From NCBI GenBank assembly GCA_038496445.1, contig JALMLS010000215.1:186001-250000 (forward strand): 64,000 nucleotides of DNA. Reading direction: 5' to 3'. Under the pieces are notes generated by a model. That model ran no database searches, was not told the origin of the DNA, and saw only the letters and a program-made list of their open reading frames with translations. Position numbers and translations under genes: made by a program. The stretch is from Trichosphaerium sp. ATCC 40318. Lineage: Eukaryota; Discosea; Flabellinia; Trichosidae. Positions 1 to 11,884 of the stretch are shown here, in pieces (position 1 is the stretch's first letter; each line of letters begins with the position of its first letter).

Positions 1-169
1 CATTAAACAATACCAAAAATCTCTACCGTACTTATTAGAATATATTTAGAGCAAGTTTTAGGGAACTGCTTTACAACAGTTCTCAGACTCTTGAGACGAA
101 CGCCAACAAAACTATAGGATTCCTAAAATAGAAAATTATTACTAGTAAGGTGTGAAAGAAGAAGCTTCT

Positions 170-3100
170 TCAACGTACTTCATCATCATCAACTGCAATA
201 TTTTTGTTTGTATTTTGTAGTGTCTCCATAACCTTATTGATCTTTGTGTTTTGCGATAACGAAGGACTTGGCACGCCTAAAGACAGTGAGTGAGTCAAAT
301 ATTGTTTTTTCATGAAAAAAATTTCTCTATCGAGTGGCCACATAGATGATGTCTTTACGCCTTAACACGCTATCATGTATTGATTTTACTTACCGTCGCA
401 TAGAATGAACATAAGTACACCATCAGCAGTATTTTTTTGAGCTAATTCAGAATATACTTCAGCTTCAGACAATGAAAATTGTCCAAAGTCAAACTCTAAA
501 AGTACATCCTTCTGTTTATCCGTACTAAAGTACAAACTGTTTCCATTAAACATATTCAAAGGAACATTTTGAGATGTAGGATTATGATCAGTTGAGTTTT
601 TGATTGTAGGTGTTAAAATACGGTCTTGAGGAACCTTGAAACAAAATAGTCAAAAAAAGGCAATGACGAGAAATTTTATCAGAAAAAAAAAGTAGGTCAT
701 GTGTTTGAGGTTCGCCCCTTCAGTACCTCAAAAGTTGTTTGCTTCGAAGAGTATTCGGCAGCATTGTTCCTTGATCTTGTAGTAAGAGCAGTATTCTTAG
801 GTCTTCTTGTACCACGCCTACTCTTAACCTTTTCTTTCTTTGTTTTTACTGATCCCTTTATACTTGCAGAAACTATACTAGAAGCTGTTCCACTGACAGA
901 TGACGCGCTACTTGATACAGCAGTGCGATGGGTTGAAGGTATGATTGTATTTGAAGGTCTACCTGACCTCTGACGCATATGAGCACGTCTTGTTTTTGTG
1001 AGATCTTCTCTGGTAAACCTACAAGCAAGAGATTAACTGACTGCTGTTTAAACAACAACAAAAAAAACGTACGTCAAAGTGAATGTTCTAGCTCCATTTC
1101 GTTCTTCTCTAGAACTAAGCTTATACCATTTCTTTCCGTCATATAACGTAGGCTTCTCTTGAATAGCTGCCATCTCTAGTAATTGAGCTGAACGCAAATA
1201 CAAGTTTTCTGCTTCTGTGTTATCAGGATTTGTTTCAGTGATGAAAATAGCCCACTGCCTAAATAAACAGTCCCGTGTTAGCATAACAAAAAGGGTTTAA
1301 AACAAAAACGTGGTGATTTCACAAATCTATCACGTGATAAATTTTGATGTGGATTATCTTACCGGAGTATATCTGCGCAAATGGAAAGTATTCTAGGCGA
1401 TTGTTGATACCACAAGAGAGCACGATACCATGTAAAAGCTCTAGCAAAAGATCTAACGGCTGTCTCAGCCTCGTATTTAGCTAATTCGCCGCCCATATAT
1501 TTATACTTGTATCGCTTGTAATTAAGAAACTTCAATAAACCCAGTGCAGGAAGAACTACGAAAATAGTTAAACGCTGAACAAAAAAAAAAAAACTAAAAA
1601 TGATTACCTCTGAATCTGCAAGGTACTTTGTGTACTTCGTAATTAGCTACAGCTTGCTGTTTTATTCTCCCAATATAGACTGGATGTTCTTCACATAATA
1701 GCTTTAATTTGGCTTCAGCCAACATCATATAATGATGACGCTTAGTAGATCCTTCACCTGAGTTTGAAAATAGTTAATAAATCATTTTTGAACCAAATAA
1801 TTACCATGAAGAAGAGCCAAGTCAACAAGGAGCTTCGCCCAGTCGAATAGACCTCTATGCTCTAAAGAAGCTTGTTCGAGTTTTTTGATAGCATTAAGTA
1901 ATCTTTCACGTTGCTTAGTGCCACTATACAAAGAGCTTTCATGAAACAAAGCCATAGCCCACTTATGCCTGAAGTAAAAAAAAGATAAGAAAACAACAGG
2001 AGTCTGTATTCAAAACAGGAATTGAGACACAGTTCACGTACAATACAATAGGATTATGAGGATTTGAAGCTGCTGCCGCTGCAAATCTCTTATTAGCTAG
2101 TACCATCAAACGAAGCTAATGAAGATGTGAGCCGAGTAATTCTACAATCAAAAATATCAATTGTTTAAAAACGCACAGCTTGGTCTCTGTTATTGCTCTT
2201 AATAGACATTGTAGCCTCATGTACAAGCATTTGTGCTTCAGCAAAGTCAACCAAGTCAAGATGCTTCACCTTAACAGCCAAACGTTGAATATCAACTTGA
2301 ATAAGCGAAATTCTAAGAAAAAATAAGCACGCAGTCTTCTAAACATAGATAGTAGTAAGACATGTACCTTTCGGTATGACCGTCAGCGAGGGCCTTTTGA
2401 ATATTGGGTGTAAACTGGAGACAATGTTAGCTTTGGTGATAAACAAGAGGAAACGCACTTTAATGCCACTGCAGACTTGAAGGCGCTTCCAGAATAGAGG
2501 AAGCTTTATAGAATCACGAAGATCATAACTTGGATGCAATTCTGCCTTATGCAAAGCATATGGAAATTGGTCTTGAATTGCTTGCTTTAACTTTGTAGGA
2601 TCACACCAATGCTCAAGCGACTTTTCTAAAAGAAAATTAGTTAACTGTTGATCAAAATCTGTGGTTCAAGTGCAGCTATAAAAAGTTGTCTCTTGCACTA
2701 AGTGTACCTTTATCGTGTCCTAAAAGTAGATTCAGTCTATCAACAACAACATGTGTATACGGCTCAGACATTGGAATAGCAATATCTTCCATTTTCTTGC
2801 GTAGTTCTGCCCGTAAAGCATTCTTGCAAACACGTGCACAAATCTACAAAAAAAAGAGAAGTTTAGTTCGTTTGGACTCACAACTGACAAGAGCAATTCA
2901 CCCACTTGTAAAAAATACAACAAACAAATACTACTAACTTATAACACGTACCTCAGATAGAATATACTCAGATTGCCAACTGAACTTACGTGTATCACCA
3001 CCATCTTTCTTCACTTCATCTTTTTTATTTAGTTCACGTCTAATACGTCCAAGGTGTCGACAATTAATTCCTTTACGATGAATATCATTTGTCAAGTCAC

Positions 3101-5362
3101 GTTCAACACGTGTAAACTCAGCTGGAGGCGTCAAAGCGAATTTTTCAGCATACTTTGGTATAATCTATTAAAAACTTTTTTTAGCTTCCTTCAAAGTTTC
3201 CAAAAAAAAAAAATGAACTCTCCCAAAGCCTTGACGTACCACATTAAATAAATACTTTGTTGCTACATCTAATAACTTCTCACCAGCAACACGTTCATCC
3301 TTACGAGAACAAAACTTTAATCCTCCATCAGGATTCAAAGATTTAGGGTACTTATAAACAAACTCCGGTCTCAACAAATTATAAAGATAAGTCGCTGTTT
3401 GTACAGGACCACGAGTGTCTATAGATTAATAAGAATGATTCCAAATGACCATATCATCTCAGACGTACCCACTGTACCCTCAGGCGGCATGACACGAGCG
3501 AAATCAATTACGTAATATTTACCAGGATGAGACTCCATTACATGCCCTTCAATATCGCCACAGTGATGAAGCAATACTTCTTTCCCACCTGAACCGACAT
3601 AGTGAGGTTTTAGATTTAAAGCTTTACCAACAGCACGCATCTATTTACGTCATTAGAAATAAACAATAAAGTAGTGAGTCAAATCAAAATTACTTCAAAA
3701 ACAAAATAGGAATCGTATTTTTCAAGACCCCTGCTGGCAGGAGCGCTACTTTGACGCTGAAAAAAATAACTCCTTTCTTTTCACGTAATGGATTACTGGC
3801 GATTCATTTTAGGAAGTGATGCCTTAGGGACAATTTGGAGCAAAAAAAGAAGCATCACATTAAAAAAATCGTACTTGGCTTGTAAGTTTTTCATCAGAGC
3901 AATGTACAGTACGGCCACCGTCATTACTTCCGTAGCAAAGCGTTTTTTTAGAAATAGGTAGTATTGATATAGCAGTAAGCCTATAACCTCTAAAAAAAAC
4001 ATTAATATTAGTAAAAACTACCAAACTCAGTTAAACGCATCAAAAAACAAATTACACGCGGTCACGTGACACAAATTATGTTTTTTCACTTGCGCATTAT
4101 TATAACAATTAAATGTTATACAGTAGAGAATATGGTAACATAGCTTCGAGCAGAAACAACAACTGAATGCAAAGGACGAATGAAAAAGAAAAAAAAAGGG
4201 TAAAGACATTCACAAATTTTTTTCTAGAATCTATGCACTTACCGATAGTCAATTAATGCCATAAGAGGATAGTAAAGATTAGGTGCTATATTTCTGGTAT
4301 TGAAAAAACTTATCAACCCCTAACACAAATCAGTTGGAATTCACTAAACGATTCTCAAAAAAATTCTTTGCTTTTCAAGAAATAAAAACTATCAAACCTT
4401 TAATTCATGTGACGCTGATTTATGAGCCAAGTGATCTGCACGCTCTGTCAATCCATACATCCAACGAGATGTATTATGGACTAGCGTATCAACAGCGAAT
4501 TTAAACAAAATACCGTGAGAGAAGTACTACAGAAACTAGTCAATCGAATGGTTGTTGTAAAAATTATGATTCCTTTTCCGGGCTCCACAAAAAATTATGC
4601 CCACTCGTAGCACGTGTACGAGCCTAGCGTGCTTGAGTTACAATATTTACGCTTACCTTTACGCCACCTGCTAATCCACCAGCAGTTGGTTGAGCTTTTA
4701 TCGTCTTCATGTCGTCTGGAAGGTTTTTTTCTGATATAATCACTTTTCCGTATGTTTTAGCGCAATAGAAGAAGTCCCTTCGCAAAAAATGCATTTAACA
4801 CATACACTGGGCGGTTGTTATCTAATTCAACGACGATACCTGGATAATTCGGCTAGTCGAGTGTATTTAACGTGTTCTTCAGCGTCGTCATCAAGAATGC
4901 TACAAAATGGTTAGATACAAGCCCGTTAGTATTGATTGCACGCGAAATGGCGCTTAGGAGGTAATATTTGTTGACATTTGAACGTACCTCTTAAATTCAC
5001 CTCCCCAATCACGTACAGGCTTTTTTTGATTAAAACCGAAGTCTGTGAAGTGTCATTTAGTAAAAAACTTCAAATTAGAATTATAGCATTGCTGAGACAT
5101 ACTTGTAGTAGGAGAAGAGCCGTCATCATTACCGCTCGGACCACTTTGACCTTCATAATGTTACTAATCCGTTAAACTCCTTTGATATTGTTCATGTACC
5201 TGCTCCGTAATCGTCTGTATCGTATGCGAAGTACTTTACATTTATTGGTTTGGCACTACTGCGGTTCTTTTTATTACGGTTCGCTTTTTTATGAACTTGC
5301 GGTGGTGGCGGCGTGTAAGCGTCATAATTGAAGTCAGCGGCTTCTGGGTCAATCTTAGACAT
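170..5362 (-). CDS. CLU-domain / TPR protein (clustered-mitochondria-like), multi-exon
   Basis: This is a long gene of roughly twenty short exons. The start ATG is at 5362 and opens MSKIDPEAADFNYDAY followed by a Pro run and a basic stretch; the first intron is 5151-5199. The diagnostic part lies near 3600-2950. It reads GDIEGHV, then YYVIDFARVMPPE, and further on DIHRKGINCRHLGRIR. These are hallmarks of the CLU/eIF3-p135-like domain found in clustered-mitochondria proteins and relatives. Exons between 2560 and 1050 are helical and TPR-like, as expected C-terminal to a CLU domain. The last exons (about 970 to 170) form a Ser/Thr/Lys/Arg-rich tail and a small acidic end, with stop TGA at 170-172. 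CLU proteins bind mRNA and affect mitochondrial distribution; that role is inferred from the family only. Several inner exon limits were not resolved. Confidence 0.72.
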
Positions 5363-5525
5363 GTGCTACAACCATTCGACTTCCGCAACGCCTCTAGTTA
5401 CAAATAACACTATAAATATGGTGTGATACCTAAAATAAAGGCAATCTGATATTAAGGTTTATCGCTACTTAATTCAAAAAAAAATGTGTACGCGATTAAC
5501 TACACGTAATGTTGGTACTGTACAT

Positions 5526-6077
5526 TTATTCTTTATTACACGATGGTTCTTGTTTGCTTATAACACCGATATCTTCTAATTGTTTCAAAACGTTTTCGGA
5601 TCCTTCAAGCTTGTTCGCAATGCGTGCTAGAACCTTCCCATGACAGGGCTTTGGCACACACCAACACCCAAGCCTTTTACCTCGCAACTCATGAATGTCC
5701 TTTAAAAGGTCTCTGTTATCCTTTAGATATTGCTCAAACATCTCACACGCCGTTTTGTTGCCATACTTCTTACCACTGTAAGGATTGGCCTGTAGTACGT
5801 AAATACACCTCAGCACACTTCTAACGTGGTTGTTATTATTAAAACTTACCCATTTCGATTTCGGTAAGTCCCAGCCACCCATGGTCCATCTGCGACCAAC
5901 GTAGATGTCGCAGTCTTGAACAACCTTTCCACCTTTACGACGTATCCTCACAACGCTCGCTTTTTTCGTCGTAAGGGTCGCTTGTACCTTTGGTTTCTTC
6001 TTAGGTGGCTGGGTACCGCTTTTAATATCAGGCCGCTCTTTGCGCTTGGTGCCTGGTTTGTTTGTTGCTTCACTCAT
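5526..6077 (-). CDS. DUF4326 domain protein with one in-frame 60-nt intron
   Basis: The reading frame is open over 183 codons, but positions 5849-5790 look like an intron: donor GTAAGT, acceptor CTACAG, length 60 nt. Its removal joins SKW to ANPYSGKKYG, which matches the SKWGNPF-type core of DUF4326, whereas the read-through segment is Asn-rich and unlike the family. The spliced product would be about 163 aa. The N-terminal 55 residues are basic and low in complexity (PKKKPK, possible nuclear signal). The domain follows with IYVGRRW and ends in the family signature GKRLGCWCVPKPCHG. The molecular function of DUF4326 is unknown. The gene ends about 160 bp from the start codon of the CLU gene, on the same strand. 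Confidence 0.8.
   Translation of the reverse strand: MSEATNKPGTKRKERPDIKSGTQPPKKKPKVQATLTTKKASVVRIRRKGGKVVQDCDIYVGRRWTMGGWDLPKSKWVSFNNNNHVRSVLRCIYVLQANPYSGKKYGNKTACEMFEQYLKDNRDLLKDIHELRGKRLGCWCVPKPCHGKVLARIANKLEGSENVLKQLEDIGVISKQEPSCNKE
5790..5849 (-). other. Intron of length divisible by three inside the DUF4326 gene
   Basis: The donor is GTAAGT and the end is TACTACAG. It has no in-frame stop, so an intron-retained mRNA would still encode a protein with 20 extra residues placed between SKW and ANPY in the conserved core. Confidence 0.75.
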
Positions 6078-7477
6078 ATTGGTTGCGTTTTATACATTCT
6101 AAATGACTGGTAGAAAAGTTAACAACTTGTATTAAGCTGCACAAAAAGTCAAGTTTCATTGAAGAGCAAAAGTTTGTTGAAAAAGTGTTCTTACAAGACA
6201 CACGCTGTACGGAAATTCTTTTTTTGAACGGTTTACAATGCCCGATGGTATAGCAAGTCGCCTGAGGTAGTTGCAACTAGTATTCGTATTATTAAGAAAA
6301 AGTCTCCAAGTCTTCTACACACCTGCTTTTGCATCTAGGTGTTAGTATTAATGCGTTGTAGCCATTAGTTTTTGAAAGAAATTGTGTGGACGATTGGAAA
6401 TTGATTGTTAATTATTTCCGTTTTTAGTACAAACTCTGATGCTACTAGTTTTCGCATTTCCGCTCTTATATACAGCTAACGGTTGAACGCCGCCACATGT
6501 GCGTGGATTTCAACCTAATCTGGTAACAAAGCCCCTAATTCACTGGCATTGTGGGTAAATTACGCCGTGAGGCTGAAAATTCTGTCAAAAAAAAGTGTAA
6601 AATACTCTTCAGTAAACGAAAACCGACAATCTACAACTACTTAGTATTGTCCTACAGGTAATAAACACATTGTGATATTGGTTTTAGCCCGCGCTTGAGT
6701 AGCTGGAGAGTTTTGGGAGGGCTCGGATCTGGTTTCCAAACGTATTCCCGACCCTATTCTCGGGTCGTAAAAGAGTTTTGCATTGTGTCGCAGTAGCGTT
6801 TGGAACGCTTGGGGAAAATCTAGGTATCAACGACTTAGAAGCGAACCTAATAGTAAAACTGGGTTTTGTACCATTGTAGCATGCCCTGGTAGCGCTAAAA
6901 AAAAGCTGGAATAACGTGTTCAAGAAAAAACACAAACTGCACTAAAAGTGAGTAAAAAAGGTCGTAAACGCGTGCCGTAGTGGCTTGATTACAATATTGG
7001 CGACTTTGCATTTTGACAGCTGTCGTTCATGAAAATAGATGACGCAATCAACATTTTTGTTTCAGAACAAAAGTCAGTTTCGTCGCATGTTTAGCGTTTC
7101 ATAGGTACAGTAGTACATATTTATTGCTTTTTGACAGTATTGTACAAAAATAGCGAACATTCGTACGGCTTTTCGCTTTCGCATCTTAAACGTTTACATA
7201 ACGGATTGCAAAATTTCAAAAAGACGCTAGGGTCGGGTTAAATCTCCATGACTGAGCTTCAGTGAAATCACATGTGATTTTGGTAGTTTTTATTGCGTAC
7301 TGAGTGCAATAAAGAGTTACAAAGTACTTCTCATTGAAAAATAAACCTCGTGAACTAGTATGTACGATTTGCAATGTTGACGGGCGTTAAGTGAAAATTT
7401 TACTTATTTTGACGTTTTTTTTGGCTCGGAAAAATCGACCAATGGGTAGATTCTATATCTGAAATACATAACACAAC
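6078..7477. other. Intergenic, no gene recognised
   Basis: I find no conserved coding signal on either strand here. The only structure seen is a short perfect hairpin at 6749-6767 (CGACCC, 7-nt loop, GGGTCG). Base composition is AT-rich with scattered homopolymers. Confidence 0.5.
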
Positions 7478-8447
7478 ATGACGCAACAAATGTCACAACA
7501 ACAAACGTTATTGGAGTTTTTCCTTACGCTATGCGCACCTACCAGAGAGTTTTCGCAACGATGCACGGTAATCAATCACTGAAAGAGGGCTAAGTCGCTG
7601 ATTTTTTTGTTAAGGTCCACTTCAAAGGAAACGTCACAAAGCCAGGATGGTTAGTATACTTGAGCAAAAAGGCTACAAAAATATTTCTAGCACGCGGAAA
7701 GGGAGTAGAATCTACGTTGCGCAATGCGTATGATTTCGGTATTCGCTCTACAATACCTGTACGGCTCATACTACACTCAAAAAAAATAGTGCAACTACTT
7801 ACAGGTTTCTCAGGGCGTCCGACGACAATTTACACAAAGAATAAAGGGAGGTCGCTCGGTTCATGAATTTGTCTTATTCCACCCACATGCGCCTAACATG
7901 CGCGCTTTTTACGATCCCGCTGATTATAAACGCGTTCGTCACTACAAAGTACAAGGTATGCTGAATTTCTCCTTTGATCCCTTTCTTACGCGCCCAAGGC
8001 TTTAAACATGTAACCCACGATATTACAACAGTTGATGAAGTCGTACAACCAATGATGAAACCACAAGCGCCTGCAGTACAATGGAGCGGTAAAGTATGCT
8101 TTAATCCTACATTATCTGGCGAATCAGCTTGCTTTTCTCCTTGCTTGAACAACTCTTCACCGTTTTTTGATGATTACGGAGACGAATTCACCCAAGAGTT
8201 CCCAATGCCTCCTGCAGAAGAACAAATACGTAATGATGGTACGTGATTAACTATCAAGTAGACTTTTTGTGTTCGCGTAGCTAATAAATTTTTTGTAGAT
8301 TGTGTTTCGCTTACATCCTCTACCGAAATAATACTAGAGAAGCGCTTAGAAGAAATGACGCGGCGATGTATTGCTTTAGAAAATGAAAACAGAATGCTTC
8401 AAAACAACATGAATTTGTTAATGACGCTATACTCTGTAGACGGTTAA
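7478..8447 (+). CDS. Unrecognised multi-exon protein with C-terminal coiled coil
   Basis: The start is tentative (ATG at 7478, MTQQMSQQQTLLEFF). The exon order is clearer at the 3' end. An exon ending KRVRHYKVQ joins GFKHVTHDITT across a 43-nt intron (about 7951-7993). A later intron begins GTACGT at 8240 and ends TTTTGTAG at 8297. The last exon gives LEKRLEEMTRRCIALENEN and stops at 8447; it is a short leucine-heptad coiled coil. The segment around VRHYKVQGFKHV faintly resembles the end of a heat-shock-factor DNA-binding domain (FVRQLNxYGFxKV), and HSFs do carry a coiled coil afterwards, but the first half of the domain is not recognisable. I do not assign a function. Confidence 0.4.
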
Positions 8448-10183
8448 AGAATCAAGGCTGTGTTATCAACGACGACAAAACTTTTTTTCAAATTAAAAAC
8501 CCTCTACACGATACAGCTTTATTTATTTATTACCCCCACGAACACCCTTGTAATCCTAGTAAACCACTTGTAATTCTTACCTTCTGTCCGTTCTTGTTTC
8601 AGAAAACGATTACAATAACATTGTTGTGATTCTATAGCGTGACACTGCCACCATAACTGCTATTGCTCGCCATTCTCTTCCAATCTTTAATGCGCTACCG
8701 TCTGTGTTACAACGCTAGTGTAGTATCTTGTAAATAGCGCGAACTAGCGCACCTAGGCTGTTGGGCGTAGAGTACTTCAATCATGGAACAAGTTACTCGA
8801 GAACAGTTAACAAGCTGCATCCCAATCGCGCTGATTAGCTCGGAGGAGCGAAAAGAGCGTTTTTTATGACGTTTCAAACCCAAATCGGCAGATCACGTTT
8901 TTTTGAACCAACACGGTTTTAAAACAACCTTCCACGCCATAAACAAGCGACGATAGACATAGAAGTTAGATACAGCCTCGCTGGTTTAAATTAAGAAGGT
9001 CGCGAAACTACTTCGCTTTTGGTCCTACTACTGCGTACTAGCATCGATGCTTGTTGATCTGACATTTCTTTCAAAACCAAGTTTTTTGCAATAAAATAGA
9101 ATTTTGCGGATAATTTGGTCGAGCGTGTTCGTTCTACGGTGAACAGGATCGAGAGTTTAACTGTGCTTATTATCGTCATGTTTGGGGTTATAACTAGCAC
9201 GGCGGAAGTTCGTTGGATGCGTGTTTATAACGGTAGGCGTTTGCAACGCAATGCAATCTAAAGCTTGCAACTGCCTACCAAGGTATGTTGCAAAAAGAGG
9301 TTTGTGTGCCTACTAATGATCCAATCATTAGTCCGGCGAGGGTCCTGCGTTATACAAGAGGCAGGACTCCTGAGGAATTGTTGTATGGATAATCAGAGAT
9401 CACCTTACTTCCTGATATATTATTTTCGCTCTTTCATATTTAAGGACTCACAAACTGTCCAGAAAAAAATTGTGGTATTAATACTTGAGAAACAGAAGTG
9501 AAGGTTCAACGAAGAAAGGGATCACGTGATTTGGTGCATTATCCGAAATTCTAAGAGCATAGTTCGAAAAACAGTTCAGTTTTCTTTTTTTCCGTATTGT
9601 TTGCACTAAATAAATAGTTCTACCGTTTGAACACGTGTTTGTGACTATTCCAGCTATTAGGTACGTAGCTTAAGAATATTTATAGAGTACGAATCGACAT
9701 GTAGTGGTGAAGATATTCTAGATACAGAGCTGTGTTGTACTTACACATAATTTTTTTTGGAATGTGGTAAAAAAAAAGGAGCTTGATTTTTTCTCGAAAA
9801 CGGCGCTATTACAGTCATACAGACAGAGATACACATACAAATCCGATTTGAATTTGCATTGAGGTGTTACTCTAACAAAATCTGGTCTGTCAAGGCGGTT
9901 TGTGAGCACGTGTAAACCGTACTGAGTCACCTATCAACAATTGCAATTGATACAGAATACCAGCTGTTCCTATTGATGTATACGAGCAGCAGGTCTTGTG
10001 CTTGCTACACTAGAGCAATTTCAAGTCATGTCATTGACAAGGCATAAAAACTATTGTTGTGTTGAAGATTAATACCTGATAACTAATCAAGAAGACACTC
10101 AACTTGTTTTTTATGGATACTTTTTTCGAACGAAATTGTGTTATTGAGTGTTGTTGAAGAAAAAAAGAAACCAAAAGATCCAA
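8448..10183. other. Intergenic, no protein gene recognised
   Basis: No conserved open frame was found. CACGTG palindromes occur at about 9524, 9632 and 9906. The next supported feature is the tRNA-like locus at 10184-10261. Confidence 0.5.
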
Positions 10184-10261
10184 CCCTTTCGGGATAAGAG
10201 AAGAGTGTTTACCATTACACCACAGGAGGTCTCCTTCCCCCCTGCCGGGAATCGAACCGCG
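10184..10261 (-). tRNA. Candidate circularly permuted tRNA (3' half precedes 5' half)
   Basis: On the minus strand the order is T-arm, 3' acceptor strand, 7-nt spacer, 5' acceptor strand, D-arm, anticodon region. The T-loop TTCGATT (10250-10256) is followed by CCCGG and CAGGGGG (10238-10244). After AAGGAGA comes CCTCCTG (10223-10229), which pairs with CAGGGGG over 7 bp with one G-U. Then come T8 and G9, the stem GTGT/ACAC and the loop AATGGTAA with A14 and GG18-19, all canonical. The A box and a perfect B box (GGTTCGATTCC) are present in reversed order. Downstream T4 and T7 runs (10173-10176, 10160-10166) could end Pol III transcripts. One anticodon arm reading is CTCTT / ATCCCGA / AAGGG (CCC, Gly), but it leaves three extra nt after the D-stem. 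The T-stem has two mismatches. It could also be a decayed locus. Confidence 0.55.
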
Positions 10262-10739
10262 GAGCTTAACAGTATGATAGTTAGAATTTCTTGTTTGTAA
10301 AGTTACTATTGGATCTGACGAAAGTATGCGCTATTATGAAGGTTGTATCAAGTGTTACCAATCACAGTATGTGACTTACATAATACACAATTTTTAATGT
10401 GAATCAAACAACAGTAAGAAACATAAAGGAACTTTTAATGATATCACGCAAAGAATACAACACTTAACTTTACTTCCAACAGACCAGCACTTATCACGTG
10501 ATTTAACAACGTATCAGTGAACTTGACAAACAAGAATGATCATGAACACTGTGTGTTATTGGCAAGTTAAGAATTTGAATTGGCTTCGCATACAAAACCG
10601 AAACCAAAAAAACCACCATATCATTAATCATTGTTAATATTTTTCTCTGAATGTACCTAATAATGCATTTAACCAGACTTAAACCGACCTCATACACGAC
10701 TCTCACGTTTCATTCTGCTATCGCTAAGTAGAAGATAGT

Positions 10740-11765
10740 ATGGAAACAACAAACAAATGCGATATGAGTGAATTGAATGATACGGAGCTTTTAGCTGTAC
10801 CAACAGAGATACTGGCCCATTTACTATCGTTTTTGGGCCGTTTCGATCGATTCCCCGTTTCTCAAAGCTGTAAACGCTTATCAGACGTCATTCACCATCA
10901 TGTTGGATACGATTACATCGCAGTAAACTCAAGCGAGGTTTGTTCTCGACTTTCAGGAAGTCCTCTCCTAAAAAACACCAGAATCAACTTTTACGAAGAC
11001 GGAAGTGACGAGGATCTTTCTTGTCTTTCGGGTGTTCACTGGTTAACTGCAATTTCAAATAAGAAAATAACAGATGTTGGCTTGAATCACGTGCGTGGTG
11101 TACATACAATAGACTTGACTAGTTGTGCGTCTATCACAGATAAGGGTATTTCAGCGTTAGCTGGAGTGCATACCATACACTTGACTGGAACCTCAGTAAC
11201 AGATAAGGGTATTTCAGCATTGACTGGAGTACATACAATAAGTTTATCACGAACATCAGTCACAGACAAAGGTATTTCAGCGTTAGTTGGTGTACATACA
11301 ATAGATTTGTCTATGACAAGAGTTACAGACGCATCAGTACTTGCTGGTGTACACAAAATTGATTTAAGTGAAACGTATGTGACAGACGAAGGTATTTCAG
11401 CTTTGGTTGGGGTTCACACAATAGATATAAGTTTTTGTGACTTCATCACAGATAAGGGTATATCAGCATTGACTGGTGTACATACAATTCATCTCCAAGG
11501 TATTGAGAATGTAGGAGATAGTATGAAGAGTCTCAAGAACGCTCACACTATTGATATATCACGTTCAAATGCTAGAGATGATTGGCTTGTTCCACTTTCA
11601 AGTGTTAAAGTGTTACACATTGTTGGATGTTATCTACTTACAGATAAAGGTATTGAAGGGCTATCTAGCATACAAGAGCTTATGTTATCGTCTAGTAATG
11701 ATAAAATAACACGAAAATGTATCACTAGCCTTGAAAAAAATGGTGTAACAATAAAGCGAGAATAA
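10740..11765 (+). CDS. F-box / leucine-rich-repeat protein, intronless
   Basis: The product is 341 aa in a single exon. Residues 17-52 form an F-box (VPTEILAHLLSFLGRF, then SQSCKRLSDVIHH). From residue about 85 to the end there are roughly ten short LRRs of the form GVHTIDL..T..TDKGISAL. Several repeats are nearly identical at DNA level (for example around 11143, 11203 and 11263), which suggests recent unit duplication. F-box/LRR proteins recruit substrates to SCF ubiquitin ligases; that role is inferred from architecture. Paralogues in this window are the pseudogene at 32538-33230 and the relic at 53725-54123. Confidence 0.85.
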   Translation: METTNKCDMSELNDTELLAVPTEILAHLLSFLGRFDRFPVSQSCKRLSDVIHHHVGYDYIAVNSSEVCSRLSGSPLLKNTRINFYEDGSDEDLSCLSGVHWLTAISNKKITDVGLNHVRGVHTIDLTSCASITDKGISALAGVHTIHLTGTSVTDKGISALTGVHTISLSRTSVTDKGISALVGVHTIDLSMTRVTDASVLAGVHKIDLSETYVTDEGISALVGVHTIDISFCDFITDKGISALTGVHTIHLQGIENVGDSMKSLKNAHTIDISRSNARDDWLVPLSSVKVLHIVGCYLLTDKGIEGLSSIQELMLSSSNDKITRKCITSLEKNGVTIKRE

Positions 11766-11884
11766 AAAAGAACTTCTCATTATTGAACAACTCAATTTTT
11801 TTGTTTATTTCTTATGTCGAAAATTAGTCATAAGTTGTATCCTTTCTTCTTTGTTTGAAGATCGCTTCCTATACAGATTTGAGA

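Noticed and set aside
701-973. Plus-strand hydrophobic frame of 90 aa
   Set aside because: It is antisense to the Ser/Lys/Arg-rich tail of the CLU gene, which has splice sites on both sides.
6749-6767. Hairpin CGACCC / GGGTCG as a terminator or RNA
   Set aside because: A 6-bp stem without a following T run or a conserved context is expected by chance in 64 kb.
11087-11356. Minus-strand frame with VCTPANAEIPLSV repeats
   Set aside because: It is antisense to the LRR repeats of the intact F-box gene and repeats only because they do.
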